Assembly: GCF_051521505.1 (NCBI RefSeq)
Contig: NZ_CP150356.1
Coordinates: 2,790,001 to 2,854,000, forward strand
Length of the DNA stretch: 64,000 nt
Source: Sorangium sp025924095
GTDB lineage: Bacteria; Myxococcota_A; Polyangia; Polyangiales; Polyangiaceae
Direction of reading: 5' to 3'
Shown here: positions 24,597 through 33,589 of the stretch, piece after piece
How positions within the stretch are numbered: position 1 is the stretch's first letter
How the letters are laid out: every line of letters starts with the position of its first letter
Notes under the pieces: generated by a model
What the model was told of the DNA's origin: nothing
Seen by the model: only the letters and a program-made list of their open reading frames with translations
Database searches by the model: none
Program-made: the position numbers and the translations under genes

Positions 24597-25748
24597 CTAT
24601 CCGAGCGGTCCTGGTCCCACAAGGCGCCCGCCGGGCCCCGCCGGAGCGCGCGGGCGCAGGACCGCGCCGACCGCGTGCCGGAAGAGCCCGGGCGCGAGCG
24701 CGAGCGCGGACAGGAGGCCGTCACGGAGGCGCGGGCGCCGCGCGATGAAGAGCACCGCGCGCGTCGCCACCGCGTAACGCAGGAAGGCCTGCCGGAACAC
24801 GCGGGCATAGGCGGCGAGCGGGGCCGCGCCGCCGCCGCGCAGGGCCGCGTCGAGGGCGGTCGACAGCGCCGCCGCGCCGACGAGCGCGAGCGAGATCCCC
24901 TCGCCGGTGATGGCGTCGATGTAGCCCGCCGCGTCGCCGACAAGCACGAAGCGGTCGTCGTGGAGCCGCGAAGACGCCCGCTCGAGCGGGCCGCTGCCCC
25001 GCGCCGTCGAGTCGACAGGCGCGCCCGCGACCCGCTCGGCCAGCGCCGGGAAGCGGCGCACGAGGCGCTCGGTCGACGCGCGACCCTCGAGGCGAGCGCC
25101 GTCCCACAGGAACGCCACCCCGACGCGCTGCGGGCCCGCGGGCGTCACGTACGCCTCGACCCCGTCGCCGAGGTGCACCTCGACGAACGACGACCACGGC
25201 GCGCACCGGAAGTGCTGGCGCAGGCCGAGCCGGCGCGGCCCCGAGGGCGGCGCGTCCCAGCCGAGCGCGCGGCGCACGCGCGAGCCGAGCCCGTCGGCGC
25301 CGACGACGTACCGCGCCTCCACGACGCGCCGCCGCGTGGTGAGCCGCGCGCCGTCCGCCGTCCGCTCGACATCGAGCAGCGTCTCGCCCGCAGCGAGCCG
25401 CGCGCCGGCAGCGCGCGCCCGCGCCGAGAGCGCCGCGGACAGCGCCGTGCGGCGCACGCCGAGCCCCCCGGGCGCCGGCAGCGGCGCCTCGACGCGCAGG
25501 CCGTCCGCGCGCAGATACCGGATGCCCTCGATGGGCGCTCGCTCGGCCGGATCGAGCTCGGACAGGACGCCGAGCTCCGCGAGCGCGCGGCAGCCCTCCG
25601 GCATCACGCCCTCGCCGCACGCCTTGTCGATCGGCCACGTGGACTGCTCCAGGACGAGCACGTCATGGCCCCGCAGCGCGCAGCCGATCGCGACGGCGAG
25701 GCCCGCCGGCCCCCCGCCGACCACCGCGATGTCGCACCGCGCGATCAC
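24597..25748 (-). CDS. FAD-dependent monooxygenase/geranylgeranyl reductase-family oxidoreductase
   Basis: 383 residues from GTG 25748, overlapping the methyltransferase stop by four bases (GTGA). The FAD site is DIAVVGGGPAGLAVAIGCAL, with EQSTWPIDKACGEGVMPEG, then the second FAD motif FVLVGDAAGYIDAITGEGIS. It is the last gene of the type III PKS operon. The order PKS / isoprenylcysteine-methyltransferase-like / flavoprotein parallels srsA-srsB-srsC of Streptomyces griseus, where the flavoprotein hydroxylates a methylated alkylresorcinol to a quinone. The same reaction is inferred here, but a lipid reductase is possible. Confidence 0.8.
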   Translation of the reverse strand: MIARCDIAVVGGGPAGLAVAIGCALRGHDVLVLEQSTWPIDKACGEGVMPEGCRALAELGVLSELDPAERAPIEGIRYLRADGLRVEAPLPAPGGLGVRRTALSAALSARARAAGARLAAGETLLDVERTADGARLTTRRRVVEARYVVGADGLGSRVRRALGWDAPPSGPRRLGLRQHFRCAPWSSFVEVHLGDGVEAYVTPAGPQRVGVAFLWDGARLEGRASTERLVRRFPALAERVAGAPVDSTARGSGPLERASSRLHDDRFVLVGDAAGYIDAITGEGISLALVGAAALSTALDAALRGGGAAPLAAYARVFRQAFLRYAVATRAVLFIARRPRLRDGLLSALALAPGLFRHAVGAVLRPRAPAGPGGRLVGPGPLG

Positions 25749-26338
25749 GGCGCCGAGGGGCGCTCCGGTGCAGGGCGGCGGCCCGGAACGAGCCGCGGCA
25801 GGCCGCCCATCCGCGCCGCGTACGAGGGCCCGAGCGCCTCCTCCTCGGCGCGGATGCGCACGTGGAGCACGGCCGCGTTGAGCGCGCTGAAGACGAGCGC
25901 GGTCAGCCACGCGCCGTGGATCATCGGGATCGCGACCATCTCGACGATCACGGCCGCGTAGTTCGGGTGGCGCAGATAACGGTACGGCCCGCCGGAGACC
26001 GGCGCCGCGCCGGGCACGACGATGATCCGCACGTTCCACTGCTCCCCGAGCGTGGCGATGACCCAGTACCGCATCGCCTGCGCGAGCAGCGCGGCGGCGA
26101 GCGCCGCGAGGCCGACGAGCCCAGGGAACGGCCGGTCGAGCGCGCCGACCTCGAGCGCGCACACCGCGAGGAAGGCGGTGTGCATCAGCGCCATGACCCG
26201 GAAGTGCCCCTGCCCGACCTCGACGCCGCCCTTCGCGAAGGCGCGCCGCGCGTTGCGGCGCGAGATGAAGAGCTCGGCCAGCCGCTCGAGCGACACGGCG
26301 CCCAGGAAGCCGAGGTAGAGGAGCTCCGAGGTCACCAT
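25745..26338 (-). CDS. Isoprenylcysteine carboxyl methyltransferase-family membrane methyltransferase
   Basis: 197 residues from ATG 26338, seven bases inside the end of the PKS gene. Several hydrophobic helices (ELLYLGFLGAVSLERLAELF; GLVGLAALAAALLAQAMRYW; AAVIVEMVAIPMIHGAWLTA) surround the SAM-binding family motif GPYRYLRHPNYAAVIVE, with RAEEEALG toward the end. In srs-type operons this enzyme O-methylates the phenolic lipid made by the PKS. It acts in the membrane, fitting a hydrophobic substrate. Confidence 0.85.
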   Translation of the reverse strand: MVTSELLYLGFLGAVSLERLAELFISRRNARRAFAKGGVEVGQGHFRVMALMHTAFLAVCALEVGALDRPFPGLVGLAALAAALLAQAMRYWVIATLGEQWNVRIIVVPGAAPVSGGPYRYLRHPNYAAVIVEMVAIPMIHGAWLTALVFSALNAAVLHVRIRAEEEALGPSYAARMGGLPRLVPGRRPAPERPSAP

Positions 26339-27408
26339 CGCAGCAGCGCGATCTCCGAGCAGAAGCCCGGGCCGAACGCCATCATCACGCCGTAGTCGCC
26401 GGGCCGGGCGCTCGCCTCGTCGAGGACGTCGCGCAGCACGAACAGCACCGACGCGGAGGACACGTTGCCGAGCTCGCGCAGCGAGCGCCACGAGCGGGCG
26501 AGCGCGTCCTCGGGCAGCTCGAGCGTCTCGGTGATGGCCTCGAGCACCTTCGGCCCGCCCGTGTGGACGATCCAGTGGCGGATGTCGCCCCGCGACAGGC
26601 GGTGCCGCGCGAGGAACGCGTCGACGTCGCGCCGCACGTGCTCGCGCACGAGCGCCGGGACGCCGGCGGAGAGGACGACCCGGAAGCCGGTGTCGACGAC
26701 GTCCCACCCCATGATGCGCTCTGTCTCGGGGTAGAAGACGGCCTGCGCGTCGAGCACCGCCGCCCCGGCCGGCCGGCCGGCCTCGCGGGCGGCCTGCGCG
26801 CCGCGCACCACGACGGCGGCGGCGCCGTCGGCGAAGAGCTGCGCGGCGATCACGTTCGCCGCCGAGGTGTCGTCGTGCTGCAGCGTGAGCGAGCAGAGCT
26901 CGACCGACAGCAGCAGGGACGTGTGCCCCGGGAAGGCGCGCAGCGTGTCGGTGACGCGCCCGACGCCGGCCACGCCGGCCACGCACCCGAGGCCGAAGAT
27001 CGGCGTGCGCTTGATGTCGCGCCGGAAGCCGAGCCGGTTGACGAGCCGCGCGTCCAGGCTCGGCGCCGAGATGCCGGTGACCGAGACGAAGACGATGTGA
27101 TCGATGTCCTCGGGCCCGAGCCCCGCCCGCTCGAGCGCGGCGCGACAGGCGCGCTCCCCGAGCTCCAGCGCGCACGCGTTCCAGCGGCGGTTCTGCTCGG
27201 CGAACGTCGAGGCCGCGTAGTAGGCCTCGAGCGGCAGCGCGAGGTGCCGCCCCCGCACCTCGATCGACCGCCGGACCCGCTCGACGAGCGCGAGCGCGTC
27301 GCCCTTGCCGGCCCAGAGCCGGCGCAGCCCCGCGCACGTCTCCTCCTGCGTCGCGTAGTGCGGCGGCAGCGCCGTCCCCACCGCGGCGATCGTCGGCGCA
27401 AACGACAT
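26332..27408 (-). CDS. Type III polyketide synthase (chalcone synthase-like)
   Basis: 358 residues from ATG 27408; an in-frame ATG at 27432 adds eight residues. The full catalytic triad is present: C142 in IFGLGCVAGVAGVGR, H282 in HWIVHTGGPKVLEA and N315 in ELGNVSSASVLFVL; the C-terminal MMAFGPGFCSEIALLRW is also typical. The enzyme extends a fatty acyl-CoA starter with malonyl-CoA to alkylresorcinols or alkylpyrones. It is first of three overlapping genes (PKS, methyltransferase, flavoprotein) and is divergent from a small transporter across ~220 bp. Product class is inferred from the operon. Confidence 0.9.
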   Translation of the reverse strand: MSFAPTIAAVGTALPPHYATQEETCAGLRRLWAGKGDALALVERVRRSIEVRGRHLALPLEAYYAASTFAEQNRRWNACALELGERACRAALERAGLGPEDIDHIVFVSVTGISAPSLDARLVNRLGFRRDIKRTPIFGLGCVAGVAGVGRVTDTLRAFPGHTSLLLSVELCSLTLQHDDTSAANVIAAQLFADGAAAVVVRGAQAAREAGRPAGAAVLDAQAVFYPETERIMGWDVVDTGFRVVLSAGVPALVREHVRRDVDAFLARHRLSRGDIRHWIVHTGGPKVLEAITETLELPEDALARSWRSLRELGNVSSASVLFVLRDVLDEASARPGDYGVMMAFGPGFCSEIALLRW

Positions 27409-27630
27409 CTCCACCCCCCCCTCGCAGCTCATGGCGCGCGGCAGTCTCGCACCGAGGCAGGCGGCCGGCCACGGCGATTTCACCTGGGCTCGCCGGCGAA
27501 GCTTCACCGAGCGTTGCGCGAGGCGCGAGGAAGGCGCGCGCTTCACGGTTGATCCATGCCGCCCGCTGCGCCAGAGGTCTCCCGGGAAGGACGAGCCCTC
27601 CGGGGCGCCGGCGCTCGTCGCACAGCAGAC

Positions 27631-28002
27631 ATGGCTCAAGGTTACCTCTTCCTCATCATCGCCCTCGTCTTCAACGCGACCGCGAACATCCTCATGAAGC
27701 TCGCCTCGCGGCGCGTCCCTCCGATGGAAGGGCTGACGCTCGTCGAGAAGGGGCTGGCGCTCGCGACGAACTACCACCTCGTGCTCGGGCTCGTGCTCTT
27801 CGCGTCGAACATCCTGTTTTACGTCCTGGCGCTCAAGCGCATCAACCTGTCGATCGCCTATCCGATCATGTCCTCGGGTGGCTTCCTGATCATCTCGGTC
27901 TTCTCCGTCTACTACCTGCGCGAGACCCTCACGACGCTGCAGATCGGCGGCATCGTCCTGATCGCGGCGGGCATCGCGATGGTCGCGTACAACATGAGCT
28001 AA
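27631..28002 (+). CDS. Small EamA/SMR-type membrane transporter
   Basis: 123 residues from ATG 27631. Four transmembrane helices are visible: LFLIIALVFNATANILMKLA, YHLVLGLVLFASNILFYVLA, LSIAYPIMSSGGFLIISVFS and LQIGGIVLIAAGIAMVAYNM. NATANILMK in helix 1 and the LKRINLSIAYPI signature are those of small EamA/SMR proteins such as the ArnE/F type and other lipid-linked or drug exporters. It is transcribed away from the PKS operon, so it may move the phenolic lipid or be unrelated. Confidence 0.8.
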   Translation: MAQGYLFLIIALVFNATANILMKLASRRVPPMEGLTLVEKGLALATNYHLVLGLVLFASNILFYVLALKRINLSIAYPIMSSGGFLIISVFSVYYLRETLTTLQIGGIVLIAAGIAMVAYNMS

Positions 28003-28087
28003 TCCGTCGCGGCGGCTGTGATAGCTTGCCGGTCGCACGTCGCACATCGCCGTGCGCCCGTGCGCCCGCGCCTCGGAGGAAACATCC

Positions 28088-28528
28088 ATGCCCGACCGAT
28101 CGATCCCGCGCGCCCTCCTCGCCGTGCTCCTCGCGACCGCCGGCTGCGGCAGCGCCGCGGCAGACGACAGCGCGCAGCCGGCGCCCGGGATGACCTGCGA
28201 CGGCGGGGACCCGATGATCCGGACCGAGCTCTTCTTCGGTCTGGATCGGTTCGACGAGCCCCCCGTCACCCAGGAGGAGTGGCAGGCGTTCGTCGACACG
28301 GTCGTGACCCCGCGCTTCAGGGACGGGCTGACGCAGTTCGACGTCGACGGCCAGTACCTCGCGACGACAGATGAGCTGATCCGCGAGGACAGCCGGCTGA
28401 TCATGCTCCTCCACGACGGCAGCCAGGCTGTCTCGGACAGCATCGAGGCCATCCGCGAGGAGTACAAGGCACGCTTCAACCAGGAGTCCGTGCTGCGGAT
28501 CGACGAGCCCGTCTGCGTCGATTTCTGA
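28088..28528 (+). CDS. DUF3574 lipoprotein
   Basis: 146 residues from ATG 28088, with GGAGG nine bases upstream. The leader MPDRSIPRALLAVLLATAGC is a lipoprotein signal (C20). The rest matches DUF3574: MIRTELFFGLDRFDEPPVTQ, EEWQAFVDTVVTPRFRDGLT and IREDSRLIMLLHDGSQAVSD. Function is unknown; members are small periplasmic proteins. It stands alone between the transporter and the Sco1 gene. Confidence 0.8.
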   Translation: MPDRSIPRALLAVLLATAGCGSAAADDSAQPAPGMTCDGGDPMIRTELFFGLDRFDEPPVTQEEWQAFVDTVVTPRFRDGLTQFDVDGQYLATTDELIREDSRLIMLLHDGSQAVSDSIEAIREEYKARFNQESVLRIDEPVCVDF

Positions 28529-28768
28529 CGGGCGGGACATGGCTGTCTCGTCTCTCTGGCGTGAGCCGGTCGGCGAAGATTCTTGACCTGAAGGGATCGC
28601 GCGACAAAGCTCCTCGTCCGCTGGCCAGCCCTCGATCACCCACGATCGAGGGCGGCGCCGCGTGGCGCCCGCTCTTCGCTCGTCCGAGGATGGCGCTCGA
28701 ACCCAAGGCGCTCGACGCGAGCGCCCCCTCGCGGGCTCCGATGAGGCCATGCCCGCAGTGAGGCCGAT

Positions 28769-29461
28769 ATGCGATCTCTCTCGCTCTCCGTGCCGAACGC
28801 CTTGCTCCTCGCCGGCGCGCTCGCCGCCGCCTCGTGCGGCCGCGGGAGCGATCCGGCGGCTGCCGGCGGTGATCCGGGTCCGCCGCTCCCGGCGCAGGGC
28901 GGCGCGGCGGCGGTGCGATCGGCCCGGGCGCTGGGCGTCGCGGTGCCGGACGAGGAGCTCGTGGATCAGGACGGCGCGCCGGTGCGTCTCCGCGAGCTCG
29001 CGAAGGATCGCGTGCTCGTGGTGAACTTCGTCTTCACGACCTGCACCACGATCTGCTCGCCGATGACGGCCATCTTCGGCCGGCTCCAGGCCGAGCTCGG
29101 CGACGCGCTGGAGCGGGAGGTGCGGCTCGTCTCCATCTCGCTGGACCCCGCGACGGACACGCCGGAGCGGCTGAAGGGCTATGCGGAGAAGTTCGGCCGG
29201 CGGCCGGGCTGGGTGTTCCTGACGGGCAGCGGCGAGCGCGTGGGCCGGGTGCTCGATGCGCTCGGCGGACGCGCGCCCATCAAGGAGCAGCACACCCCGA
29301 TCACGCTCATCGGCCGCGCGGCGGAGGGGCGCTGGACGCGCATCGACGGCATCGCGCCGCCCGCGCGCCTGGCCGAGGAGGTCCGGGCCTTCCTCTCGCG
29401 ATGGCCGGCGGCGCAGAGCGCGGGCGGGCGGCGGCTGGATGATCCATGGCGGAATTTCTGA
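28769..29461 (+). CDS. SCO1/SenC-family copper chaperone lipoprotein
   Basis: 230 residues from ATG 28769. Signal with lipobox (LAGALAAASC). The thioredoxin-like domain carries the copper-binding CTTIC motif (FVFTTCTTICSPMTAIFGR), VRLVSISLDPATDTPERLKG and KEQHTPITLIGR with the third-ligand His. Sco1 proteins deliver copper to the CuA site of cytochrome c oxidase or act as periplasmic thiol reductants. No oxidase genes are in the window. Confidence 0.88.
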   Translation: MRSLSLSVPNALLLAGALAAASCGRGSDPAAAGGDPGPPLPAQGGAAAVRSARALGVAVPDEELVDQDGAPVRLRELAKDRVLVVNFVFTTCTTICSPMTAIFGRLQAELGDALEREVRLVSISLDPATDTPERLKGYAEKFGRRPGWVFLTGSGERVGRVLDALGGRAPIKEQHTPITLIGRAAEGRWTRIDGIAPPARLAEEVRAFLSRWPAAQSAGGRRLDDPWRNF

Positions 29462-29866
29462 CGCGCGGGATCAGGCCCAGTCCCTTGTCGATCGAGTGCG
29501 CCCCTGGGCCCTGCTCCTCCGGTGCCGGCTCAGCGATGCCTACTCCAGGGTCGGAGTAGCCCACTCTCGCCACGCTGACAGGTCGCAAGTCGCCTGGAAG
29601 TCGCGTCCTGTCCGGCGTCGCTGGATTGTTGCGCGATCCGGCGCCTCGCCGGCCGAGCTGCTGTCCGCACGATGCGCAGCTGTACGATCGTTGCGCAAGA
29701 TCTCGTGATCGGGCCGAGGCGTCGAAGGACCTTTGCGGCCACCGCCTCGGCGTTCTCTCGCGACCGGCAGCATGGCCGCCAGCTTGCAATGTCCTCGCGT
29801 CGAAGCTCCCGGCCCGCCGGGAACGCGACTTCAACGTGACGAGCCACACATCGAGGACAACGACTC
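29462..29866. other. Non-coding gap
   Basis: About 405 bases between the Sco1 gene and the beta-helix gene. No gene, terminator hairpin with T-tract or clear promoter was seen. Confidence 0.3.
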
Positions 29867-31324
29867 ATGAACCGATCGCGCCAGAACCGAACATCGCAAA
29901 CGATGCATCGCCTCGCTCCGCCCGGCGTCCTGCTGCTCGCCGTCGGGCTCTCTCCCGCGTGCGCCGTGGAACCCAGCGCGGACGAGTCCGGCGCAGACGA
30001 GCTGCTGGGCGGGCTCGCCGCAGCGCCCGGGCCGTGCGGTGAGCGATCGAGCGGCAGGACCCTCACCGTCGCTCGCTCGGGCGGCGACCACAGGACGATC
30101 CAGGCCGGCCTCGATGCGGCGGCCGCAGGCGACACCGTGCTCGTGAAGGCGGGCACCTACAACGAGAACGTCTCCTTCAGGAGGAGCGGCACGGCCGCGG
30201 CCGGTTGCATCACCCTGAAGGGCGAGGCAGGCGCGATCCTCGACGGGAGCGGCAAGAGGGGGGTCGGAATCAACATCTCGAGCAAGAGCTACATCCGGGT
30301 CGCCGGCATGACGGTGCAGAACTTCAAGGGCGCCGACACGCCGATCGGGATCGGCGCGAGCGGCAGCTCGAGCTTCCTCGAGATCCGCGACAACGTCGTG
30401 CACCACATCGAGAGCTCCGAGGACGCCCACGGCATCGCCCTCTATGGCACGTCCTCGACGCCGATGACGGACATCCTCATCGACGGCAACGAGATCCGGG
30501 ACTGCAAGCTCGGATCGAGCGAGTCGCTGGTCCTCAACGGCAACGTCACGAACTTCGTTGTCTCGCGCAACACGATCCACGACAACGACAACATCGGCAT
30601 CGACTTCATCGGCTTCGAGGGGCACGGCCCGGCGGGCTCGGATCAGGCGCGGAACGGCGTCTGCGTGGACAACATCGTCTACAACATCACCTCGGCCCGG
30701 AACCCCGCTTACGACGGCGAGCGGGCCGCCGACGGCATCTACGTCGACGGCGGCAGAGACATCGTCATCGAACGGAACAAGGTCGATAACAGCGACATCG
30801 GGATCGAGGTCGCCAGCGAGCACCGGGGGAGGACCACCAGCAACATCACGGTGCGGAACAACTTCGTGTCGCGGAGCTACCAGGGCAACATCATGGTCGG
30901 CGGCTACGAGACCAGCGTGGGCAACGCGGCGAACATCTCGGTGCTCAACAACACCCTCTACCAGGCCGCCGGCGGCGAGATCATCCTCCAGAACAACTCG
31001 GACGGCGTGCTCATCCAGAACAACATCCTGTATGCCAGATCGGGGAACGACTACGTGAGCAGCGGCAGCAACAACAGGAACGTGCGCGTCGACAACAACA
31101 TCTTCTTCGGCGCGAGCCGCAGCTCGGCAGGCGACTTCACCGACCCGCGCGCGAGGTTCGTCGACCCGCGGCTGGTCGGGCCCCCGTCCGACCTTCACCT
31201 GACCAGCGGCTCACCCGCCGTGGACGCAGGCATCGATCTGGGCGGTCAGAGCGGGACGTCCGACATCGACGGCGCCCCGCGGACGGGCGGCGCGCGCATC
31301 GACATCGGCGCCGACGAGCGCTGA
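29867..31324 (+). CDS. Secreted right-handed beta-helix protein
   Basis: 485 residues from ATG 29867. The leader ends in a possible lipobox (LLAVGLSPAC, C31 from ATG 29867); ATG 29903 would give a shorter signal. The mature part opens with LTVARSGGDHRTIQAGLDAA and GDTVLVKAGTYNENVSF, the start of a pectate-lyase-like parallel beta helix. Many Asn-ladder rungs follow (NITVRNNFVS; NISVLNNTLYQ; VLIQNNILY; VRVDNNIFFG), and it ends SPAVDAGIDLGGQSGTSDID. Such proteins are polysaccharide lyases, epimerases or surface proteins. No catalytic residues can be assigned, so the substrate is open. Confidence 0.75.
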   Translation: MNRSRQNRTSQTMHRLAPPGVLLLAVGLSPACAVEPSADESGADELLGGLAAAPGPCGERSSGRTLTVARSGGDHRTIQAGLDAAAAGDTVLVKAGTYNENVSFRRSGTAAAGCITLKGEAGAILDGSGKRGVGINISSKSYIRVAGMTVQNFKGADTPIGIGASGSSSFLEIRDNVVHHIESSEDAHGIALYGTSSTPMTDILIDGNEIRDCKLGSSESLVLNGNVTNFVVSRNTIHDNDNIGIDFIGFEGHGPAGSDQARNGVCVDNIVYNITSARNPAYDGERAADGIYVDGGRDIVIERNKVDNSDIGIEVASEHRGRTTSNITVRNNFVSRSYQGNIMVGGYETSVGNAANISVLNNTLYQAAGGEIILQNNSDGVLIQNNILYARSGNDYVSSGSNNRNVRVDNNIFFGASRSSAGDFTDPRARFVDPRLVGPPSDLHLTSGSPAVDAGIDLGGQSGTSDIDGAPRTGGARIDIGADER

Positions 31325-31349
31325 GGCAGGAGCGACGCCCACAGCCGAC

Positions 31350-32564
31350 TCAGGGCGGCGAGCTACCGGACGGCGCGCTACCGAACCCGGCTGGGCTGCT
31401 CGGGGCAACCGACGGAGGCTGCAACGGCTGCATTCCGCGCGGTAGCGCGAGCTGTCCGAGCAGCGCCCTGGCCAGATTCGAGCGCCTGGTTCCGATGGAG
31501 GCGACGTCGTTCAGCACCTGCAAGAAGGCATACTGCTTCACGGGCGCGAGCTTCTTGTACAGCGCGGTCACGTCGGCCTCGATGCTGGACGGGGTGATCA
31601 CCGTACCGGTCGCGCTGGCGCGCTCGTGGTTGTTGCTGACGAAATCCAGCGTGTCGAAGAAGGCCGGCGTCGCCTGCCAGGTGCCGTCGATTTTCGTCGC
31701 GCTCAGATCCTTGCCGCCGGCGAGCTTCGTCAGCTTGGCCAGCGCGTCCTTGTATTGCGTCTTGCCGACGTTCTGCGTCTTCGATGGCATGGAGCGCATC
31801 GAGTCGGGATCGACGAAGCTGGTGATGAAGGTATCCGCGGTGCCCACGAACGGGTCACCGAACGGATCGAGGATCCCGTGCTTGGCGTCCAGCGTGTCCT
31901 GTGCGGCGACCGCGGCTTTGCTGGAGGCTTTGCGATGCTTGTACGGCACGCGCTTCACGGCCAGCCATGTGTGACCGAAGAGCTCGTGCGCCAGGGCGCT
32001 CGTGTCCGCCTTGCCGAGCAGCACCGTGTAGAAGATGCGGAACTTGCCGTCCGCGCTGACGATCATGTCCGCTAGCTTGGGAAAGATCGCGCGCTCTACG
32101 CTCTCGGGCACCAGGGTCAGCCCCGCAGCACCGGCGCGCCCCAGCGTGAGCTTCACCATCTTGTGCGTCTTGCCCTGGATGCTCAGCACCTCGAACGTGT
32201 CGGTGGCCACGTTCTTCTTGTCGATGACAATGTCCTCGCAGCTGTCGACGAGCTCCTTGAGCTTGCTCCAGCGGAATGGGTCGTGCGGCGCCTTGTACGC
32301 CAGCTTGTAGCCGAGCAGGAAGTCGCTGCCGTCCGGCAACCACCCAAGGGCGCCGGCGTCCGGGCCGTCGATGATGCCCCGATCGGCCATCAGGTCCGTC
32401 TTCGCCTCCTTGGTGAATCGGACCTTGCCGACGACCATCTTCATCTTCCTGCGCCCATTCCCGATGGTGACGGTGCGCGGGCAGCCCTCGCCCTCGCCTT
32501 GCTGGCGCTCGGGCTCGATCTCCAGGTGGGCCAGCTCGATCTCGAAACGGCTGCGCTCTCTCAC
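31350..32564 (-). CDS. Uncharacterised protein with HELFGH motif and acidic N-terminal tag
   Basis: 404 residues from GTG 32564. The N-terminus MRERSRFEIELAHLEIEPER resembles the tags of two proteins encoded to its right. A globular middle contains SALAHELFGHTWLAVKRVPY (~residue 195). HELFGH has one extra residue compared with classic HExxH, so a metallopeptidase role is possible but unproven. Later comes DFVSNNHERASATGTVITPS, which could give another metal ligand. The C-terminus is Pro/Ser-rich. No signal peptide. It is divergently transcribed from the four-gene cluster at 32,721-38,188. Confidence 0.5.
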   Translation of the reverse strand: MRERSRFEIELAHLEIEPERQQGEGEGCPRTVTIGNGRRKMKMVVGKVRFTKEAKTDLMADRGIIDGPDAGALGWLPDGSDFLLGYKLAYKAPHDPFRWSKLKELVDSCEDIVIDKKNVATDTFEVLSIQGKTHKMVKLTLGRAGAAGLTLVPESVERAIFPKLADMIVSADGKFRIFYTVLLGKADTSALAHELFGHTWLAVKRVPYKHRKASSKAAVAAQDTLDAKHGILDPFGDPFVGTADTFITSFVDPDSMRSMPSKTQNVGKTQYKDALAKLTKLAGGKDLSATKIDGTWQATPAFFDTLDFVSNNHERASATGTVITPSSIEADVTALYKKLAPVKQYAFLQVLNDVASIGTRRSNLARALLGQLALPRGMQPLQPPSVAPSSPAGFGSAPSGSSPP

Positions 32565-32720
32565 GCGCGCAACGCTATCACTCTCCCTGACGCGCGCGAA
32601 GCGATTACTCGCCGCTCAGGACGCCTTGACGCGGAACGCTCCATGCTGTTCCATCATCGCGCTGCGGGGGCCGTTCGACAAGAACCCGCGCGCGGGAGGC
32701 CAGCGATGCGTGGAGGTGGC

Positions 32721-33581
32721 ATGTCCGAGCTCGAGTTCGAGCTGGAGATGGAGAATGAGGATCCGTACGCGTCCGAGGCCGACGAGGAGCTGGAGGGCCT
32801 CGAGGGCGAGCTCGAGGGCGACGAGGAGCACGAGGGCGACGAGGGCGAGCTCGACAGCGAGCTGGAGCTCGACTCCGAGGCCGACGACGAGGTCGATCAG
32901 GAGCTCGTCGAGCCCGACGTGCGCGGCTTCGGCGAGCGCTTCTACGAGCTGTCGCTCCGTGACATGGAGTCCGAGAGCGATGTGCAGCAGGAGGTCGACC
33001 GCATCATCGGTGAAATGGAGCGGGAGTACTTCTTTGGCGGCCTCGGAAAGCTCGTCTCCAAGGCCGGCAAGAGCCTGGTGAAGAAGGGGCTCAACTACGC
33101 AAAGAAAAAGGTGCCCATCGGCTCTGTGATCAAGGGCGTGACCGCGCTGGCCCGCGGCAACCTCAAGGGCGCGCTCGGCAGCCTCGCCGGCGCGGCCATG
33201 GGCGCGCTCTCGTCGCACCCCGCATTCGCGGCAATCATGCCGGCGCTGCAGGCCATCGGCTTCGATCCCGCCAAGGCCGCCGAGGGTCCCGAGAACCGCG
33301 AGGCGTGGTCGAATTTCGCTCGCATGGGCAAGGACGCCTACCACGAGCTCGCCGCCGGGCTCACCGCCGACTCGGATCGGCCTGCCGAGGCGGCGCGCGT
33401 CGCCGGCCGCGCCTACGGAGTTGCCCTGCAGCGCGCCAACGTCCGGCGCAAGCACGGCGGCCGCGCGGCCCCGCTCGGTGGTCGTCGCCCGCGCGGTGAG
33501 GCGGGCGGTGACCGGCCCGCGGGCCGCACGCGCGTCGTCTACCTGCAGCGCGGCGAGCGATTGATCATCAAGGCGCGGTAG
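32721..33581 (+). CDS. Acidic N-terminal-tag protein with glycine-rich amphipathic core
   Basis: 286 residues from ATG 32721 (GGAGG four bases upstream; another ATG at 32706). The first ~75 residues are very acidic (MSELEFELEMENEDPYASEA, with repeated ELEG/GELE). A helical link follows (RDMESESDVQQEVDRIIGEM), then a basic, Gly/Ala-rich segment (FGGLGKLVSKAGKSLVKKGL; GNLKGALGSLAGAAMGALSS) that looks able to insert in or coat a membrane, then PAFAAIMPALQAIGFDP. The C-terminus is Arg-rich and ends VVYLQRGERLIIKAR. No signal peptide. It leads an operon with a HExxH protein 8 bp downstream. The family is not recognised. Confidence 0.55.
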   Translation: MSELEFELEMENEDPYASEADEELEGLEGELEGDEEHEGDEGELDSELELDSEADDEVDQELVEPDVRGFGERFYELSLRDMESESDVQQEVDRIIGEMEREYFFGGLGKLVSKAGKSLVKKGLNYAKKKVPIGSVIKGVTALARGNLKGALGSLAGAAMGALSSHPAFAAIMPALQAIGFDPAKAAEGPENREAWSNFARMGKDAYHELAAGLTADSDRPAEAARVAGRAYGVALQRANVRRKHGGRAAPLGGRRPRGEAGGDRPAGRTRVVYLQRGERLIIKAR

Positions 33582-33589
33582 AGGCCCGG

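Noticed and set aside
28529..28768. Small open frames between the DUF3574 and Sco1 genes
   Set aside because: No ribosome-binding site, no family and atypical composition. Treated as intergenic.
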